Assembly: GCA_015501075.1 (NCBI GenBank) | Contig: JADNYJ010000088.1 | Span: forward strand, 94,954 to 158,953 | Length of the DNA: 64,000 nucleotides | Direction of reading: 5' to 3' | Origin: Gymnopilus junonius | Lineage: Eukaryota > Basidiomycota > Agaricomycetes > Agaricales > Galerinaceae | Shown: positions 47,163 through 59,350 of the stretch, one piece after another | How the letters are laid out: every line of letters begins with the position of its first letter | How positions within the stretch are numbered: the stretch's first letter is position 1 | The notes under the pieces: generated by a model | Told to the model about the DNA's origin: nothing | What the model saw: the letters and a program-made list of their open reading frames with translations, nothing else | The model's database searches: none | Program-made: the position numbers and the translations under genes

Positions 47163-47993
47163 TTTGGGATTTCGCGATACAGTCTCGTGGAACTGATCAT
47201 CTTGAATATCGGTCTTCAAGCCAATATCCTCACCACCCAAACATTCTGTCACCCAGAATCAAACAAGCTCGTTTATGTACTCTGAGTATATCCGCAAGGT
47301 GTTTGCAACCTCCATTTGTCGATGTGCTCGCCACATAGCCTTATTCGATAGCATCGACCAACAGAAATGGCAGCGCGGAACAAAGCGGGATGTCAATGAA
47401 GTGGTAGAAAGTCGTGAGCGTGTAGTGCAGGGTGTGTGTGAGGTGGCGGAAGGGGAGTGAGTATGAAGGTGTGGAGGGGGAGAGGAGATGGTTCGAAAAG
47501 GCTGTCTGAGCGCAATGAGCATGACATCGGCAATGGTGATGTTGGTGGTAACAATCATGATGATGTTGCCACCGCTGCCGCTTCTGGAGATCTTCAGGCA
47601 TCAACCCACCCTCAACACTTGAAATTGCAGATGATGTTGAACTGGGTTGTAGTGTTGTTGGATTCACATTCACTCAGGGAACGCTTGATACAAACACCAT
47701 CTTCTGTTTGATCTTCGCATCATCAGGGATCTGATCAAATGCGATCAGCGACTGATAGTTGATACAAAAATAGAACAAAGCGAGCGAGATTCAGAATAAA
47801 GGCGTTCTCTGTCTTGTAAGGGAACTGAAAGGGCCTCTCAACCTAGATAAATTTCGTGACCCCTTCCAACATAACTCTCTTTCCACCTAGACATGCTGCT
47901 GCACTTTGAAATCGTCTTCATTGCATAGCTTAAGGTTTGGCATTTCGTTAGCTCACCTTTTCCCGGATGACTGATGTAAAGTCTAGCAGAACC
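47163..47993. other. no recognisable gene before the transposase
   Basis: Short ORFs on both strands only. No terminal inverted repeat for the tnp2 element could be picked out here. Confidence 0.3.
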
Positions 47994-50900
47994 ATGACTT
48001 CAAGTGCCACTCGATTCAAATATCGCTGCCTTTGTACTAGCAGACACTGCAATGACTATGTCGATCATGACACGGGTCAGCAAGGAGTATTGCTAGATCT
48101 GCGAACATTCAAAGAGCACCAATGACTAGAGGAAAATACCAAGATGAGCCATAGGTTGGAGGAACGTGCAATTGAAGCTCAGAGAAGAGCATTAGACAAT
48201 CAAGAGGATCTAATGATAAGATCAATGGCACACCTATCTCTTGACCCCCAACCAGAAGAACATCCAGCTAAAACCAAATATAAATTTGATATGGTTCGCG
48301 CAAAAATCGGCCAACTAAGCACAATTCAGGATACGATTAACTCCTTCGAACTCGAACTCAAACTCATTGAAACCCATGATGAAGCAGCATCCAGTTCTAG
48401 GGCATATGAGTTTCTTCAAAAGTGCCAGAATATGCGGGCTCAGGTAGCAGATCTCGAAAGGCATCTACAGATGAGCAATGCGGTCCTTGGAGGAAGGAAG
48501 AAGCAGTCAAACAACTGAGGAGTTCAGCACAAGGAAACCTCGTCGAACTCCAATTGAGAATCCGTGATGCACAAATGTTTTGGAACAAAATTGTGATAAA
48601 GCGCGAGGAAGAAACACAAGCTAAGTTGGCGAACGAAACATTTTTTGACTCGAGTAAGTCCATCAATGACAAAACAAGTTGGAATTGGTTCTGACGTGTG
48701 TATCAGGCCATCACTTCAAGCCAATATTAGAAGGGGTGAAACCTCTTATCCAACTTGTACTTCTCCTGGCTGTTGCATGTCACGTCATTCTTGGGCTACA
48801 CTGATGCGGATGTTCGTGGATTTTCTCGATGAGCAGTTACATTATCGAAACAACTGTTCAGAAAGTTGCTGGCCAGATAGTGCCAAAATATTTTCACGAC
48901 ATCCTTGGGGAATTTCCGGGAGACATCCGCACTGCTACAGACGGATTCTGCTTGGAAGCAAACACCACCATCTATGCTGTTTGTCCAAATTGCCATTCAA
49001 CTCACAAACCATCAAAGGGAGAAACTGGCATCATTTCCTACCCTGAGAGGTGCAGCGCGAAGCGTTTTGGGAATCGCTGTGGGGAGATCCTTGTTCCTCT
49101 GAAAACGATAGGTACCACTCAAATATTTGTGCCAATCAAAGCTTACGTGGCATTCGACTTCAAAGACTGGTTAGCTGGCTTGCTTTCCCGCACTGGATAT
49201 GAAAAACTCATGGACGAAGCATGGAAAAGAATGGAAGAGCAAGCACCTGATGGCTCCTTGAACGATATCTTTCAAGGATCAGTCATTCGCGAATTTATGG
49301 GGCATGACAAGGAAATACATTTCAGTAAAACAGGAGGACATGATTGCGGCCACTATCTCTTCTCTCTTGCATGCGACTTCTTCAACCCTCTCCGTAACCT
49401 CACTGGCGGAAAGAAAGTTTCCATTGGGGTGATATCTCTAGTCTGCCTCAATCTGCCTATACATCTTCGCTATAGACCAGAAAATATGTTCCTTGCTGGA
49501 ATCATCCCGGGTCCCAAGGAACCGAGCTTAGATACAATTAACCCATACTTAAAGCCCGTGGTCGATGCATTTTTGGAGTTGTGGAAGGGCATTTGGTTCA
49601 GTCAGACTTGTCTGTATGAGCTAGGAAGATTGATATTCTGTGCAATCGTTGCCGTGATATGCGACCTGCCAGCTGCAAAGAAAGTTGGAGGATTCGCATC
49701 ATTTCACCATGAATACTACTGTTCTGTTTGCTGGTGTAACAGGACTCAAACAGACTATGACAACTTTAACTACGGCTCTTGGAGGTTGCGCCACAATGAA
49801 GAATGCCGATATTGGGCGGAATTATACCGCTCGGCCCCATCAGCTAAAGAAGCGGAAAGCTTTTTCGACCAGTCAGGCCTACGTTCAACTGAGCTTCTTC
49901 GGCTACCATATTACGATCCGACTAGACATCTTGTCATTGATCCGATGCACAATTTATTTCTGGGGCTGATTAAAGAGCATTTCCAGAATATACTTGGCTA
50001 TAATCCTCATCAAAATCCGAATGAAAACGGTTCTCCTACGCTCATTTGCATATCGAATCCAGCGGCGAGGAACCCATTACCGAACTCGAAACACGGAAAA
50101 GCTGCAGTAAGGAAGTTATTAGAATGGCTGGGAGAAGAAGTAATCGTTTCCGATGCTGCTGCGTTCGACAGAGTAGCAACAGAATGGTGCGGAAACAGAA
50201 TTTCATTGGAAGCCCTTCTGTACATTGCACGCGGTATCGGATGCATCACGGGCAGCGATGAACAAAGTAACGCCGAGCAAGTAAAGGAGGCTGGAAGGAA
50301 AAATGTGCTTCACAAGAAAGGCATTGCCAAGATGCTATTGTCATGGGTTAGTCTCTTCATTTCCGTTGATCATTATAATTTAACTCACTCCGAATAGCGG
50401 CTCAGACAGGAAATGTCATCTACGGGACACATACATGGCGCCGTCTTCACAACAGGCAAATGAATGAGATCTGGCATGATATTGAACATATGGTAAAACC
50501 ATCCTGGATTACTTCAGTACCCACTACAGTCTCTTCCGCGGGACCAAAGCTGAAGTCAGATCAATGGCGTATTCGGCTCGTTATATCTCCCAGTGACCTT
50601 GATTCGCCTCTGGTCCGAGTGTCCTGATGACGAGATTGGCAGAGAGCGCAAGAAGCTGCTCCACCTTACCATGATGCTACTGTCAGCTATCGTGGTAGGA
50701 TCGTCAAGGATAACTTCACAGAAACACGCCGAAGAATACTTGAAGCACATGATAGCATATCGGAAAGGATTGCGAGACACGTTTCCCGAGTACAAGTGTC
50801 ATGCAAATCATCATGTAGCAATGCATATAGGCGAGCTCCTTCTCATGTATGGCCCTATGCATGGTTGGTGGACATTTCCCTTGGAACGAATGATTGGGAA

Positions 50901-51631
50901 CCTTCAAAGGTATCGACCAATTATAAATCAGGTGAATACGAGGAGACAATTGGTCGATCATGGTATCGATCCTCGAACTTCAGGGCACTATTTTACAGGA
51001 CGACATGCCCTCAGTCAATACAGTTTTGCTTTAAAATGTTCAGGCGCTTGATCAGATCCGACAAACGGAACTCGCTTGCAGCCGACAACAACCAGAACGA
51101 CGGCGACATGCTCGACAGCGAACCTGCCGATTACGACATTAGGGACCATTATTTTGACAGGGCTCGAATGGAAAAACTCACCCCAAATGTTATAGCTGCC
51201 TTCCAGGAAATACTCAATTCTGTGCCCGAGACAGCCAGATCACCCAGTCGCATAGCCTTGGATGGAATATCCTACACCACGCGAGGAACGCATGAAGGGA
51301 ATAGTTGCGTAATGATTCAAGATTCATCTGTGCCATACTGCATCGAAAAGATGCTACAGTTTTCACAGAGTGGCGAAACAGCAGATGACAACGACACTTG
51401 GCTCCTTATGCGGGCACATGTCAGTCTTCTGACAACCGACCCGTAGCCCAATACCCATTCTTGAGGGCGGGCATCTGGAGTCCAGAGCTTGAGGATGGCT
51501 ATACCCTCGTCCACGTCTCGAGTGTGGAGACCCACTTTGCGAAATGTATCATTTCTTGGAAAGGACAGCAAGCTGCTGTTGTGGTTTCCCTCTCACGTGT
51601 ACACTACCTTGGAAGGGGGTTGGCCGATTGA
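47994..51631 (+). pseudogene. tnp2-family (CACTA/EnSpm) transposase gene, damaged
   Basis: From the ATG at 47994 (MTSSATRFKYRCLCTSRHCN) the N-terminal part includes a helical segment (MVRAKIGQLSTIQDTINSFE). A 53-bp intron (48654-48706) leads to HHFKPILEGVKPLIQLVLLL. The tnp2 core lies at 48829-50346: GEFPGDIRTATDGF, GHDCGHYLFSLACDFFNP, VCLNLPIHLRYRPENMFLAG, IIPGPKEPSLDTINPYLKPV, DLPAAKKVGGFASFHHEYYC and YDPTRHLVIDPMHNLFLGLI, the D-x-x-H region that carries a catalytic acid. A second intron (50347-50397) is followed by CHANHHVAMHIGELLLMYGP and MHGWWTFPLERMIGNLQRYR, and a tail RAGIWSPELEDGYTLVHVSS. Defects: in-frame TGA at 48123-48125, frame changes near 48490, 50450, 50930 and 51440. The enzyme mobilises CACTA elements with 3-bp duplications, matching the MITEs at 14 and 26 kb. 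Confidence 0.85.
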
Positions 51632-51818
51632 CTAAATGGGAATTGTGGATGAATGTCGGTAATATGAATTTGGTTGGTGTAATTAGTGCAGAGCCCGATT
51701 GAAACATTGTAGGTAGTGAAGGCAGCCCATAATTCAATGATTAAGTACATGTGACGTGCAGGCTTCATGAGGACGACGGAGACGATGACCGAGGGCGAGG
51801 TTTATGAGACGCAGAAAT

Positions 51819-52442
51819 GGAGGCGATGACCGACGGCGGAGGGTTTGGCGAGGATGGAGTAAGTACTGTTGAGAATATCGGAAATTCCAATAATCTCTAG
51901 CTAGTACTTGAGCATTCTCGATGCTCTGCTATCCAATACCTGCATCAAGTCAACCTGAGAAAGCAATGTTTAGCAAAGGTCTACACGAAGGCCAGAGAGG
52001 GAAAAACTCACCATGCTTATCGAGTCCCTCTCGAATCCTTATCTCCTCCGGAATCTAACGCTCTGCACTTCATGCAAGGACCCACATACTAATATAAACG
52101 TCGGAGTGGATGAGATTCGGGCACCGAGGGCCCAGAGGCTCTGAGGAAGGTGCAAGACGCTGGAGGACGCTGGCCATTGGTGTCTTGCATGAGACAGAAA
52201 ATAGATGAGCGTGTTCCTGATGATGACTAAATGCGCACGTGGACTGTAATACATTGTTACACTACAGGTGATCAACAGATCAGCGCGTCGCAGTCATCAC
52301 CGAACAGGATTCCCTCGCCATTGCTAAGTACTAGTCAGAGAGTATTGGAGTTTCCGATATTCTCAACAGTACTTACTTTGTGCAGTCTATGGGCAAGAAA
52401 TACCCTCCTCGCTAAACCCTCCGCCGTCGTCATCGCCTCCGT
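51819..52442. repeat. imperfect inverted repeat, arms 51819-51910 and 52325-52442
   Basis: The left arm has GGAGGCGATGACCGACGGCG, GGAGGGTTTGGCGAGGATGG, then AGTAAGTACTGTTGAGAATA and TCGGAAATTCCAATAATCTC. The reverse complement of the right arm has the same blocks with small changes and an extra ~31 bp between the second and third. Spacer about 415 bp without a recognisable gene. It lies just beyond the tnp2 gene and could be a terminal or sub-terminal structure of that element or a separate MITE; no target duplication was found. Confidence 0.6.
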
Positions 52443-52778
52443 CTATTCAACTCTTATCTTCCTCTCAAATGCCCCGAGATTATTGGAATCCGGATATTCA
52501 GCCTGTCAGCGATTTGTATGCGTTTACAAGAGCCAGCTGTTCAAGGAGTTCCATCCTGCATCTATGTGCTGAACGAAAGTAAAAATTCTTGGCAGAAGGT
52601 ACGTCTCATAAAATATTGTTTATGAGTACTCTGGAATTAACTTCAACCCAGAACGCGTTGGCTACATCCGTCCTCTATTATCAAAAATTATATAAATACA
52701 ATCAGAATTGTAGTATCTCTGGTATGGGAATCTCTTCTTTTGCTTCCAACTTCGTGTTCTGAAATCTGCTTAGAGTGC

Positions 52779-55554
52779 TCAGCCAGTGCTGACTGTACAT
52801 ATTGATCGGCAAAAGAGCTGGAGCATCTCGCTCGCTATTAGCTTGTGTAATTCGAGCATTCGGGGTTTTGCCCGCCCTCCAGGTCGCGCATTTCCATACA
52901 CGGTCCGCCTATCAATGCAGCTGTCGATGTAGTCCATCAATTGCACCATTCCAGATGACCTCCACGGCAATAATCTGACAGAATATTCTTCTCCATCGGT
53001 ATCATCTGAACTGGTCCCATCAATTCCTAATGAGTGCACTACAGAACGCGCTCTCAAAGGCCTGGTTTTCGGCAGCCAAGTTCATACAGATATTGAGGCG
53101 ATTTTGCAGATGCTGTGAAGAGATGTTATCGGTACATTCCAGCCAATGGTGTATGTAAATACTTCCGCGTGCTCACGTCTCCTCTTTTGTTGCTGCTCAA
53201 TTTTGATGCGGTTGGAAATCCGGGCTCTTCTGTAGCTTCGTCTTCTCCATCTCTAATTTGACGTCCTTTTATTTCAAAGTGTTTTGATGCATTGCATAAA
53301 ATAGTCTCATATTTCTTGTTCACATCCTTCAAAAGTTGCAACCTTTTCTATCAGTGCCTTTTGAAATTGGTCAGCAAGCTCCAAATTCCAAGCGGCCCCT
53401 GGATCATCCCAGCAGATATAAAGTTGTTCGAGTGCTGGGGGATCCATTGTTCTTTCATCAAAATGCTCAAGGTCTTCATGCGAAGCAAAGTGCCCCCAAC
53501 ATTTCTCCACTATCTCTTCGTCATGCTCAATCCCCAGTAGAGTGTTCATATATTGACGTGCTTGTTTCTATCAGACAAGATAATGCGATGTGAAGGTTTA
53601 AGAATAAATTAGTCACGCACTATTAATTCTTGATGCTCCCAGCTTCACAGACGAGGCTGAGATGGAGGTTTGAAAGGGGAATGACTGTTTCCTCCAGACG
53701 GGATATAATGTGGCCGCTGCGATCTTACGTCATTGTGCAATGCCTTGACTTCCTTTGCAAGATCTCTCATTCCCATCAATAATGTTGCTGCAATATCATT
53801 ATCAGAGTTATTGTTCATCGCCTGTCGCCAGTGGCCATCTTGTGTTGGTGCCTGTGAGATGATTGTTTCTGGGAGAACTTGGGCAGTAGAAGGGGTGCTA
53901 ATGGAATGAGGTTGGTCATTGGTCGGAAATACACTTGGCAAGGAGTCGCTTGGCGGAGCAATGGTCTGTTCTGACAATTGGTGCTGTGAGATTGGGATTT
54001 GGGTTGGAGACGGCTTCTGATGGGAGGGACTGCTTTGGAGGGCGCGTTGGAAGTAACGATCTGTATTCAGCGCAAACGGCTGCTCCCATGGACTTTGAAG
54101 CAGTACCGCGCTTTGCTGAAGCCGAACAGGAGTTGATGGGTTTGAAAGAGGTGTTGCGCCAGGAGTTAATGGCGATTGAAACCTGCTGATCAGACCTGTG
54201 AAGGACGCAAGCTGTCTGGAATATTGACCTGGTGGTTGAATGACCTCTATTGGTGACTGAGCCTATTCACCATGAGTCTTGTTCACTTCAGTGTAAAGGT
54301 CACTCTCACCAATCAGGACATGAGCGGACTCAAAGCCGCCTTTTCTTTTGCCTTTCTCATCCTCTGTTTTGTGTCCTGAAAGCCGCCCTGCATGATTTAC
54401 ACCTTGTAGAATCTTGATGCCACATACCTTAATAGACACGAATGCATGGTCTCCCTCTGTGTCAGCTTCAACTCCTTCATCGACTTGCACTTCTCTGGTT
54501 GAACGTGGAGCGGTTTGCCTGTTTGGTGTCCTAAGAAGTTGTTCGCCAACCAGCACTGGTGCAGCAGTTTGTCGGTTTCCGTAAGGTGGGCGACTGAGTG
54601 GTGAGGAGGGAAGCTGTTCACCAACCAGGGCTGGCACAGCAGTTTGTCGGTTTCCATAAGGCGGGCGACTGAGTGGTGAAGAGGGAAGCTAACTGATATT
54701 GACAAGTGGCCCATTCTCAGGTGGTGGATCAATGTGCATAAGGTCATCTGGTAACAAATTGGCGGGCGTCGGATGGACTGGCAGAGGATTTGTGAGCATC
54801 GTGTTTGGCTCCCTTCTCATTGGCTGAAAATTTGGGTTAGAAAGGGCAAAAGAAAGAAGTTTAATTGACGTACATCCTTATGGGTTTCTAACGCACTGAG
54901 GGCCTTGTCTAGCCATTCCGTGAGCGATTTGACTTCCTTCTTCATGATCTGCATCTCTTCTTTATGATTAGCTTGCATTTTCTGAAACTCGCGAAGCATT
55001 TTCAACAATGTTTCTCTTTCCTGACATATAGCTACGGGTAGTGCGTCCTCGAGCTCTTTACATTTCGTGGCAAGTTGGTCTCTCTCCGCAGTTGCATTGT
55101 CACATTCGGCAGTCATCCCTTTCATTTCATCAATCGCCTTGTTATGTTCATCCATGAGTTGTTCTCTTCCAGCAACTGCATCATCACGTTCGGCAATGAC
55201 CCGGTTCCTGTTGACCACAGCTTCGTTACGTTCATCGGTTATCCTGTCCCTTTCAGCGACAATCTTGTTATGTTCATCAGTGAGCCTGTCTCTTTCAGCG
55301 GCAATTTCATTGCATTCATCGGAGAGCCTGTCTCTATCGGCAATGGCCAAATCTCGTTCAAGAGCACGCTCATGAACTTCTGGCTCATCCCCGTGGTCCA
55401 GCACCCTTACTATAGATCTCGTATTATCTGCGTCGATTTGGTGTATGATGTTTGGTTGACCTTGTTGCAGGACTTCGCGGCAGCGTTTTCGATCGAAAGC
55501 AGTACTCATCGCAGTTGGGTGTGAAGAAGTGGTCAGCGAGTTACTTGTTGTCAC
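52779..55554 (-). CDS. multi-exon coiled-coil protein with GMSSDES-like C-terminal motif
   Basis: Starts at 55554 (MTTSNSLTTSSHPTAMSTAF). Exon 1 is a long coiled coil built of 14-residue repeats (ERDRLSDECNEIAA, ERDRLTDEHNKIVA, ERDRITDERNEAVV and so on). After a GTACGT...TTTCAG intron come Pro-rich text and two 25-residue repeats (GEQLPSSPLSRPPYGNRQTA). Later exons include GDHAFVSIKV, a GTATGT intron, GLISRFQSPLTPGATPLSNP, MRDLAKEVKALHNDVR, LYICWDDPGAAWNLELADQF and finally LGIDGTSSDDTDGEEYSVRL, LPWRSSGMVQLMDYIDS. The last block (GxxGxSSDxxDxE...YxVxxxxWRS) is a pattern I associate with widespread Agaricomycete hypothetical proteins found near transposons; that association is from memory. Frame changes near 53320 and 53040 may be introns or lesions. 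Cellular role unknown. Confidence 0.55.
54541..54690 (-). repeat. 75-bp tandem repeat, two copies, in the coiled-coil gene
   Basis: Copies at 54541-54615 and 54616-54690 differ at about ten positions. Each codes 25 residues containing GEQLPSSPLSRPPYGNRQTA or its variant, so the frame is kept. A partial third copy lies upstream in the coding direction. Confidence 0.75.
55085..55380 (-). repeat. 42-bp coding repeats forming a coiled coil
   Basis: About seven imperfect 42-bp units encode 14-residue steps such as ERDRLTDEHNKIVA and ERDRITDERNEAVV. The 14-residue period is two heptads, so each unit adds one continuous piece of coiled coil. Confidence 0.7.
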
Positions 55555-56440
55555 CTGAGCTGACTGTGGCGCTGATGTTACAGAACTACTGCTCGATGGC
55601 TGCTCACATTGTTCATCAGATATGTATCAGTGCATCTATATGTCATACCTGTACTTCCTGAGCATGTACATTATCCTAGGTAAGACCCAGTCAAAAACAT
55701 TAATTCAGGAATCAGAAATATTTTTTATCATACATACTCAACATTTCCCATTTCTTCGTCAACTATCGGGGATTTTCATCCACCAAGCAATACTGGCAGA
55801 GGCATTGCTGAGCCACTGAAGAAATTGATGACTGTGGATTGATGTCATCAAAATTTAAAGGAAAGTCCCGTATTTGAACCAAATAATAGAACAAAGGTAC
55901 CTTTTTGGTCTTTGTAAAATCAAAGGCGGACAGCTGTGCTGAAGGTTCACATCCACCAAGCCACTCACTTCAGAATGTTGTTCTTTATTTGGGAGCCCTT
56001 TCTGATGATTTTCAATGCAATCGCTTGTGTCCTTTGTACTTTGTCGAAGGTGCCACAAGCCTGCTGTGCCACTCACTTTTATTGCCTTTAAGAGATCATG
56101 ACTGCACGTTTCATACCAATATTTTTGTCAATGTCCTCAACTTCAGTACGTCGGACCAAGGGGGGGAAATTTTCTGCTCTGGTGGCCAAAAAATTGACAC
56201 GAAATGGGAATGAAGCAATGCACTATCGAACACCAGTTACAACGAGTAGGGAGAGTGTTGAGGTATAATAATCACAATCTACATTGCCAATATTTTGTCT
56301 AACTTTATATGCAGATAGGCGAAGTCAATACATCATCGCAGCTGCCACAACGCAGTGAGGACATCATCTCCTTACCAGTTTCTCAAGCAAGTCTATATGC
56401 ATTTCTACCACAGAAATCACAATAATAAATATGGTTGGGC
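55555..56440. other. spacer between divergent genes, no recognisable gene
   Basis: The plus-strand RING/coiled-coil gene and the minus-strand coiled-coil gene point away from each other across this stretch. It may hold their promoters and 5' exons of the RING gene, but no exon could be fixed. Confidence 0.3.
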
Positions 56441-57361
56441 ATAGGTATTAGAATTCCAACAGCTTATAGATAACACACGCAAGAAGTTGGCGCGGCTCGA
56501 GAAAAGATTGATGATCTTGAGGAGGTGAGCAAGATTACAATCATAAATGTTATTAATATGCTCATGTTTGATGAAGGAAAATTGTAGCTTAGCAGAAAAG
56601 CTGGCAATGCTTGAACAGAAGCTAGACAAAGAATGGGCGAAGCAATTAAAAGAGATTCAAGCCGTCACCTTGATGTCAGCATCATCATGATCGCATTTGA
56701 CATTTCTTAACTGAAGTAATCATTCATTTATAGGCAATGATAGAAAAGAGAGCCGAAATAGAAGAAGTTCGTTCATTTCACTTCCGCATTCTCAGCTCCC
56801 CTAATTTTGATTTGCAGATAAGCAGAACTTACGAAAAGGAATTACAAAAACGCAATGATTCCATGCACAGCTCAACGAGAAGTATCATGATATATCGGAA
56901 AAGTATATACAATCTCAACTTAGTCAGAAGAGATATTAGACAAGGCTCATGAGGTCAGTGTTTGATCTCTAATCATGCGTACCTATATTCTCATGTGCCC
57001 ATAGATGACAGATGCTTATTATGAGCAATGTAATAAGCTGAAAAAGGTGAGCCAGTAACGATTTCGAGACATTCTGATCTTCTCAACTTGTGCTCGTCTC
57101 TAGCACCTCAAGTCATTGCATGACAAGCAGAGTGTTCAGTTTGCAGCACGGATTCGCGAAGTCATTCTGAGTGGTTGACAATTTTCTGAATGACTGAATT
57201 AATTGTTAGATATAGTTTGATTTGTGGGCATATATTCTGTCATCGATGTTTAGACAAATGGATAGAGGCTGATGGAGCTTCGAGGGATAAAGTATCATGC
57301 CCATTATGCAGGAAAGAGTCCAGGGTAGTGAACTCTATGGTTTGGCAGAAGTACTTGAAAT
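56441..57361 (+). pseudogene. coiled-coil RING-finger protein, first RING cysteines not seen
   Basis: Plus-strand short exons give coiled-coil text: EFQQLIDNTRKKLARLEKRL, LAEKLAMLEQKLDKEWAKQL, AMIEKRAEIEEV and MTDAYYEQCNKLKK followed by a GTGAGC...TCTCTAG intron and HLKSLHDKQSVQFAARIREV. The last part reads SLICGHIFCHRCLDKWIEAD and KVSCPLCRKESRVVNSMVWQ to a stop at 57361. CGHIFCxxC and CPLC are the C3, H4, C5, C6, C7 and C8 positions of a RING finger. The first CxxC pair that should lie 15-20 residues earlier was not found in any frame, so the zinc site may be incomplete or hidden by a misread junction. RING proteins are E3 ubiquitin ligases; the coiled coil would serve oligomerisation. Gene start unknown. 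Confidence 0.55.
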
Positions 57362-57961
57362 GATCTTCCAGCCGCTATCTACAATACTCGAGTAATTATG
57401 TTAACATCAGAATTTAAGGAGCTAAACATAAACATGAATGCATTGCTGGAGCAGAAGTACCGTGTTGCAAGTAAAACCTCCCTTGTCACTTCCTAGAACA
57501 TAGATAATGGAGAAAACCGAAGGGTAACAAGATTGTCAGAATAAAGCGTCTTCAGAGTTCATGATCGTGAAAGGCCCAGGCGATCTTCACTTATGGAAAT
57601 CTGGCATTCATAATATTGGCATTATTGCGGCGGAATCTCAAGAAGGAAACAAGCGGTGCATGAGGGAGCGGAGCGAGGGCGAGGGAGGAACAAGCGCAAA
57701 ACTGCGCATCAGTGGCTGTGTTCGGCCGCCACATATAATATTACGTAGACTTTCTTAGATTAACAACCAGTATTCAGAATTCTCACGTAGGCTGTTCTTT
57801 AATGCTATTTACCTTGTATTTACCTCAGATTTTTGATTGGATTGGGCGTAAATTCAAAGAAAGTAATCTATTCTTCTGTACATGTGTATACTATATATTT
57901 ATCTAGATACTGAAATTGTGTGATTCAATAAATTCTTTGCCCCATTCAACTAAGAAGTCAA
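57362..57961. other. spacer, no recognisable gene
   Basis: One 65-codon plus-strand ORF (57561-57758) without known motif. Probably the shared 3' flanks of the convergent RING and WD40 genes. Confidence 0.3.
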
Positions 57962-59350
57962 CAAATTGTCATACATGAGGATACCAATTAGAGTATGTGC
58001 ACACTAATACAAAAAGAATGACAGGGCCATTGACTCCTGACCTATCATGTCGCTCAACGGGGACAGCCTGTGATGCGACAATATTATTTTGTTCACTTTC
58101 TTTGAGTTTTTCCCAGAGATAGACAGTAGGGGTAGAGCCTGATCCACCAGCAATCAGGTGCCTATTGGCATAGGCTGTTGAAACAGCTACGACTTGCATC
58201 ATATCATCTGGGAAACATACTCAAAAACCCAAACATACATAAAGTAGGAAGACATACCTTTGGTGGCTGTCTTCAGCAACTGGAGACATTTGCCGTTCGT
58301 GACATCCATTACTCATACCTCATTATTGGTACTGCCACAGACAGCTGTCCTTGCACTCTCCAAGAATGGCATTGCTTTACATATCGATGAGTGGAGGCTG
58401 GCTGAAACGACCTTAACAGGGTTTGCGATGGGATTTCATAAATATCAAATGAACCAGTAGACAAGTTGTCGACCAGGAGAACCTTCTCGTCGCTCGATAA
58501 AGCTGCATTTCCACTGTGAAATTCATCAGTGCCCCAACTTCTACGACATGCAATTAACTCACATTCCACCTGATAAAGCCTTTCTCCATAATAAATTATG
58601 ATTTTGAGCTTCCCTACAGCTCCTGGTGTGATTCAGCAAAAGCTAAAAGAAAAGAAGAAAAAGAAATACGAACATTTGTGCATTCTCCAAGCATAACGTA
58701 AGCAGACTTTGGTGGCGCCTCCGAAGAAAAACAGAGCGCGCGGTATTGCATCTCCGATTCTTATAGCCCAGAGCTCTTGAACTTCTGGAGGTGCTTTACG
58801 CATATTTGTCAGTAGATGTACCAGCATTGCACATCATTGACTTACATTTTTCAATTTTATACATTCGAAGACACCCAGAATGACTTGCAAGAACAAGTCG
58901 AGAATTCTGATCATCGTAAGTCGCTGCTTCGACCAGCATCGTTCAAATTGAAAGCCGAAGCGGTTATAGCCCTCCTCCAAGCGAAAGGTCTGACAGAATT
59001 TGACTGGATGATAACGTCAGAACGCAAAGATATGTGTTACACAGAATACGTACTGAGTGTTCTCTGACGAAGGGACACAATGTAATCGAGCCTCTTCCAG
59101 TCCCAATGCACAACCAGGTATTATTGAGCGCCGTCCGTGGTTCATGATAAACCCATGTCAAAGTTGTTATTTGGCCCCATCGATCATCTTTCAAAACCTG
59201 TGTGTGTTCGAAAGTCCGGGTATCCAAATGTGAACTCGCTCATCGTCACCTGCGAAATAAGAGGACGGGGTCACATGACACCGGCAACCCACTCACCTCC
59301 CTCCTAGAAGGAATTTCCCATCATCAGTAAAGACGAGGGGCATTTAAAGG
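57962..59350 (-). CDS. WD40-repeat protein
   Basis: Minus-strand exons read MPLVFTDDGKFLLGG, then after a GTGAGT...TTCGCAG intron GDDERVHIW and DTRTFEHTQVLKDDRWGQIT, TLTWVYHEPRTALNNTWLCI, GTGRGSITLCPF; later GNAALSSDEKVLLVDNLSTG, SFDIYEIPSQTLLRSFQ, VCGSTNNEVWVMDVTNGKCL and near 58200 VSTAYANRHLIAGGSGSTPT with VYLWEK. The DDGKFLLGGxDDxxVHIWD and xHLIAGGSGxxxxxxYLWE patterns are WD40 blades. A C-terminal hydrophobic run (GPVILFVLVCTY) may be a membrane anchor. HIW and DTRT are in different frames, apart by one base at a C-pair (59224-59225), where an extra base would restore HIWDTRT. Such WD40 genes recur in Agaricomycete genomes; partner and process unknown. Confidence 0.65.

Noticed and set aside
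55067..55524. Plus-strand ORFs of 102 and 149 codons
   Set aside because: Antisense to the regular 42-bp coiled-coil repeats of the minus-strand gene; the repeat keeps several frames open.
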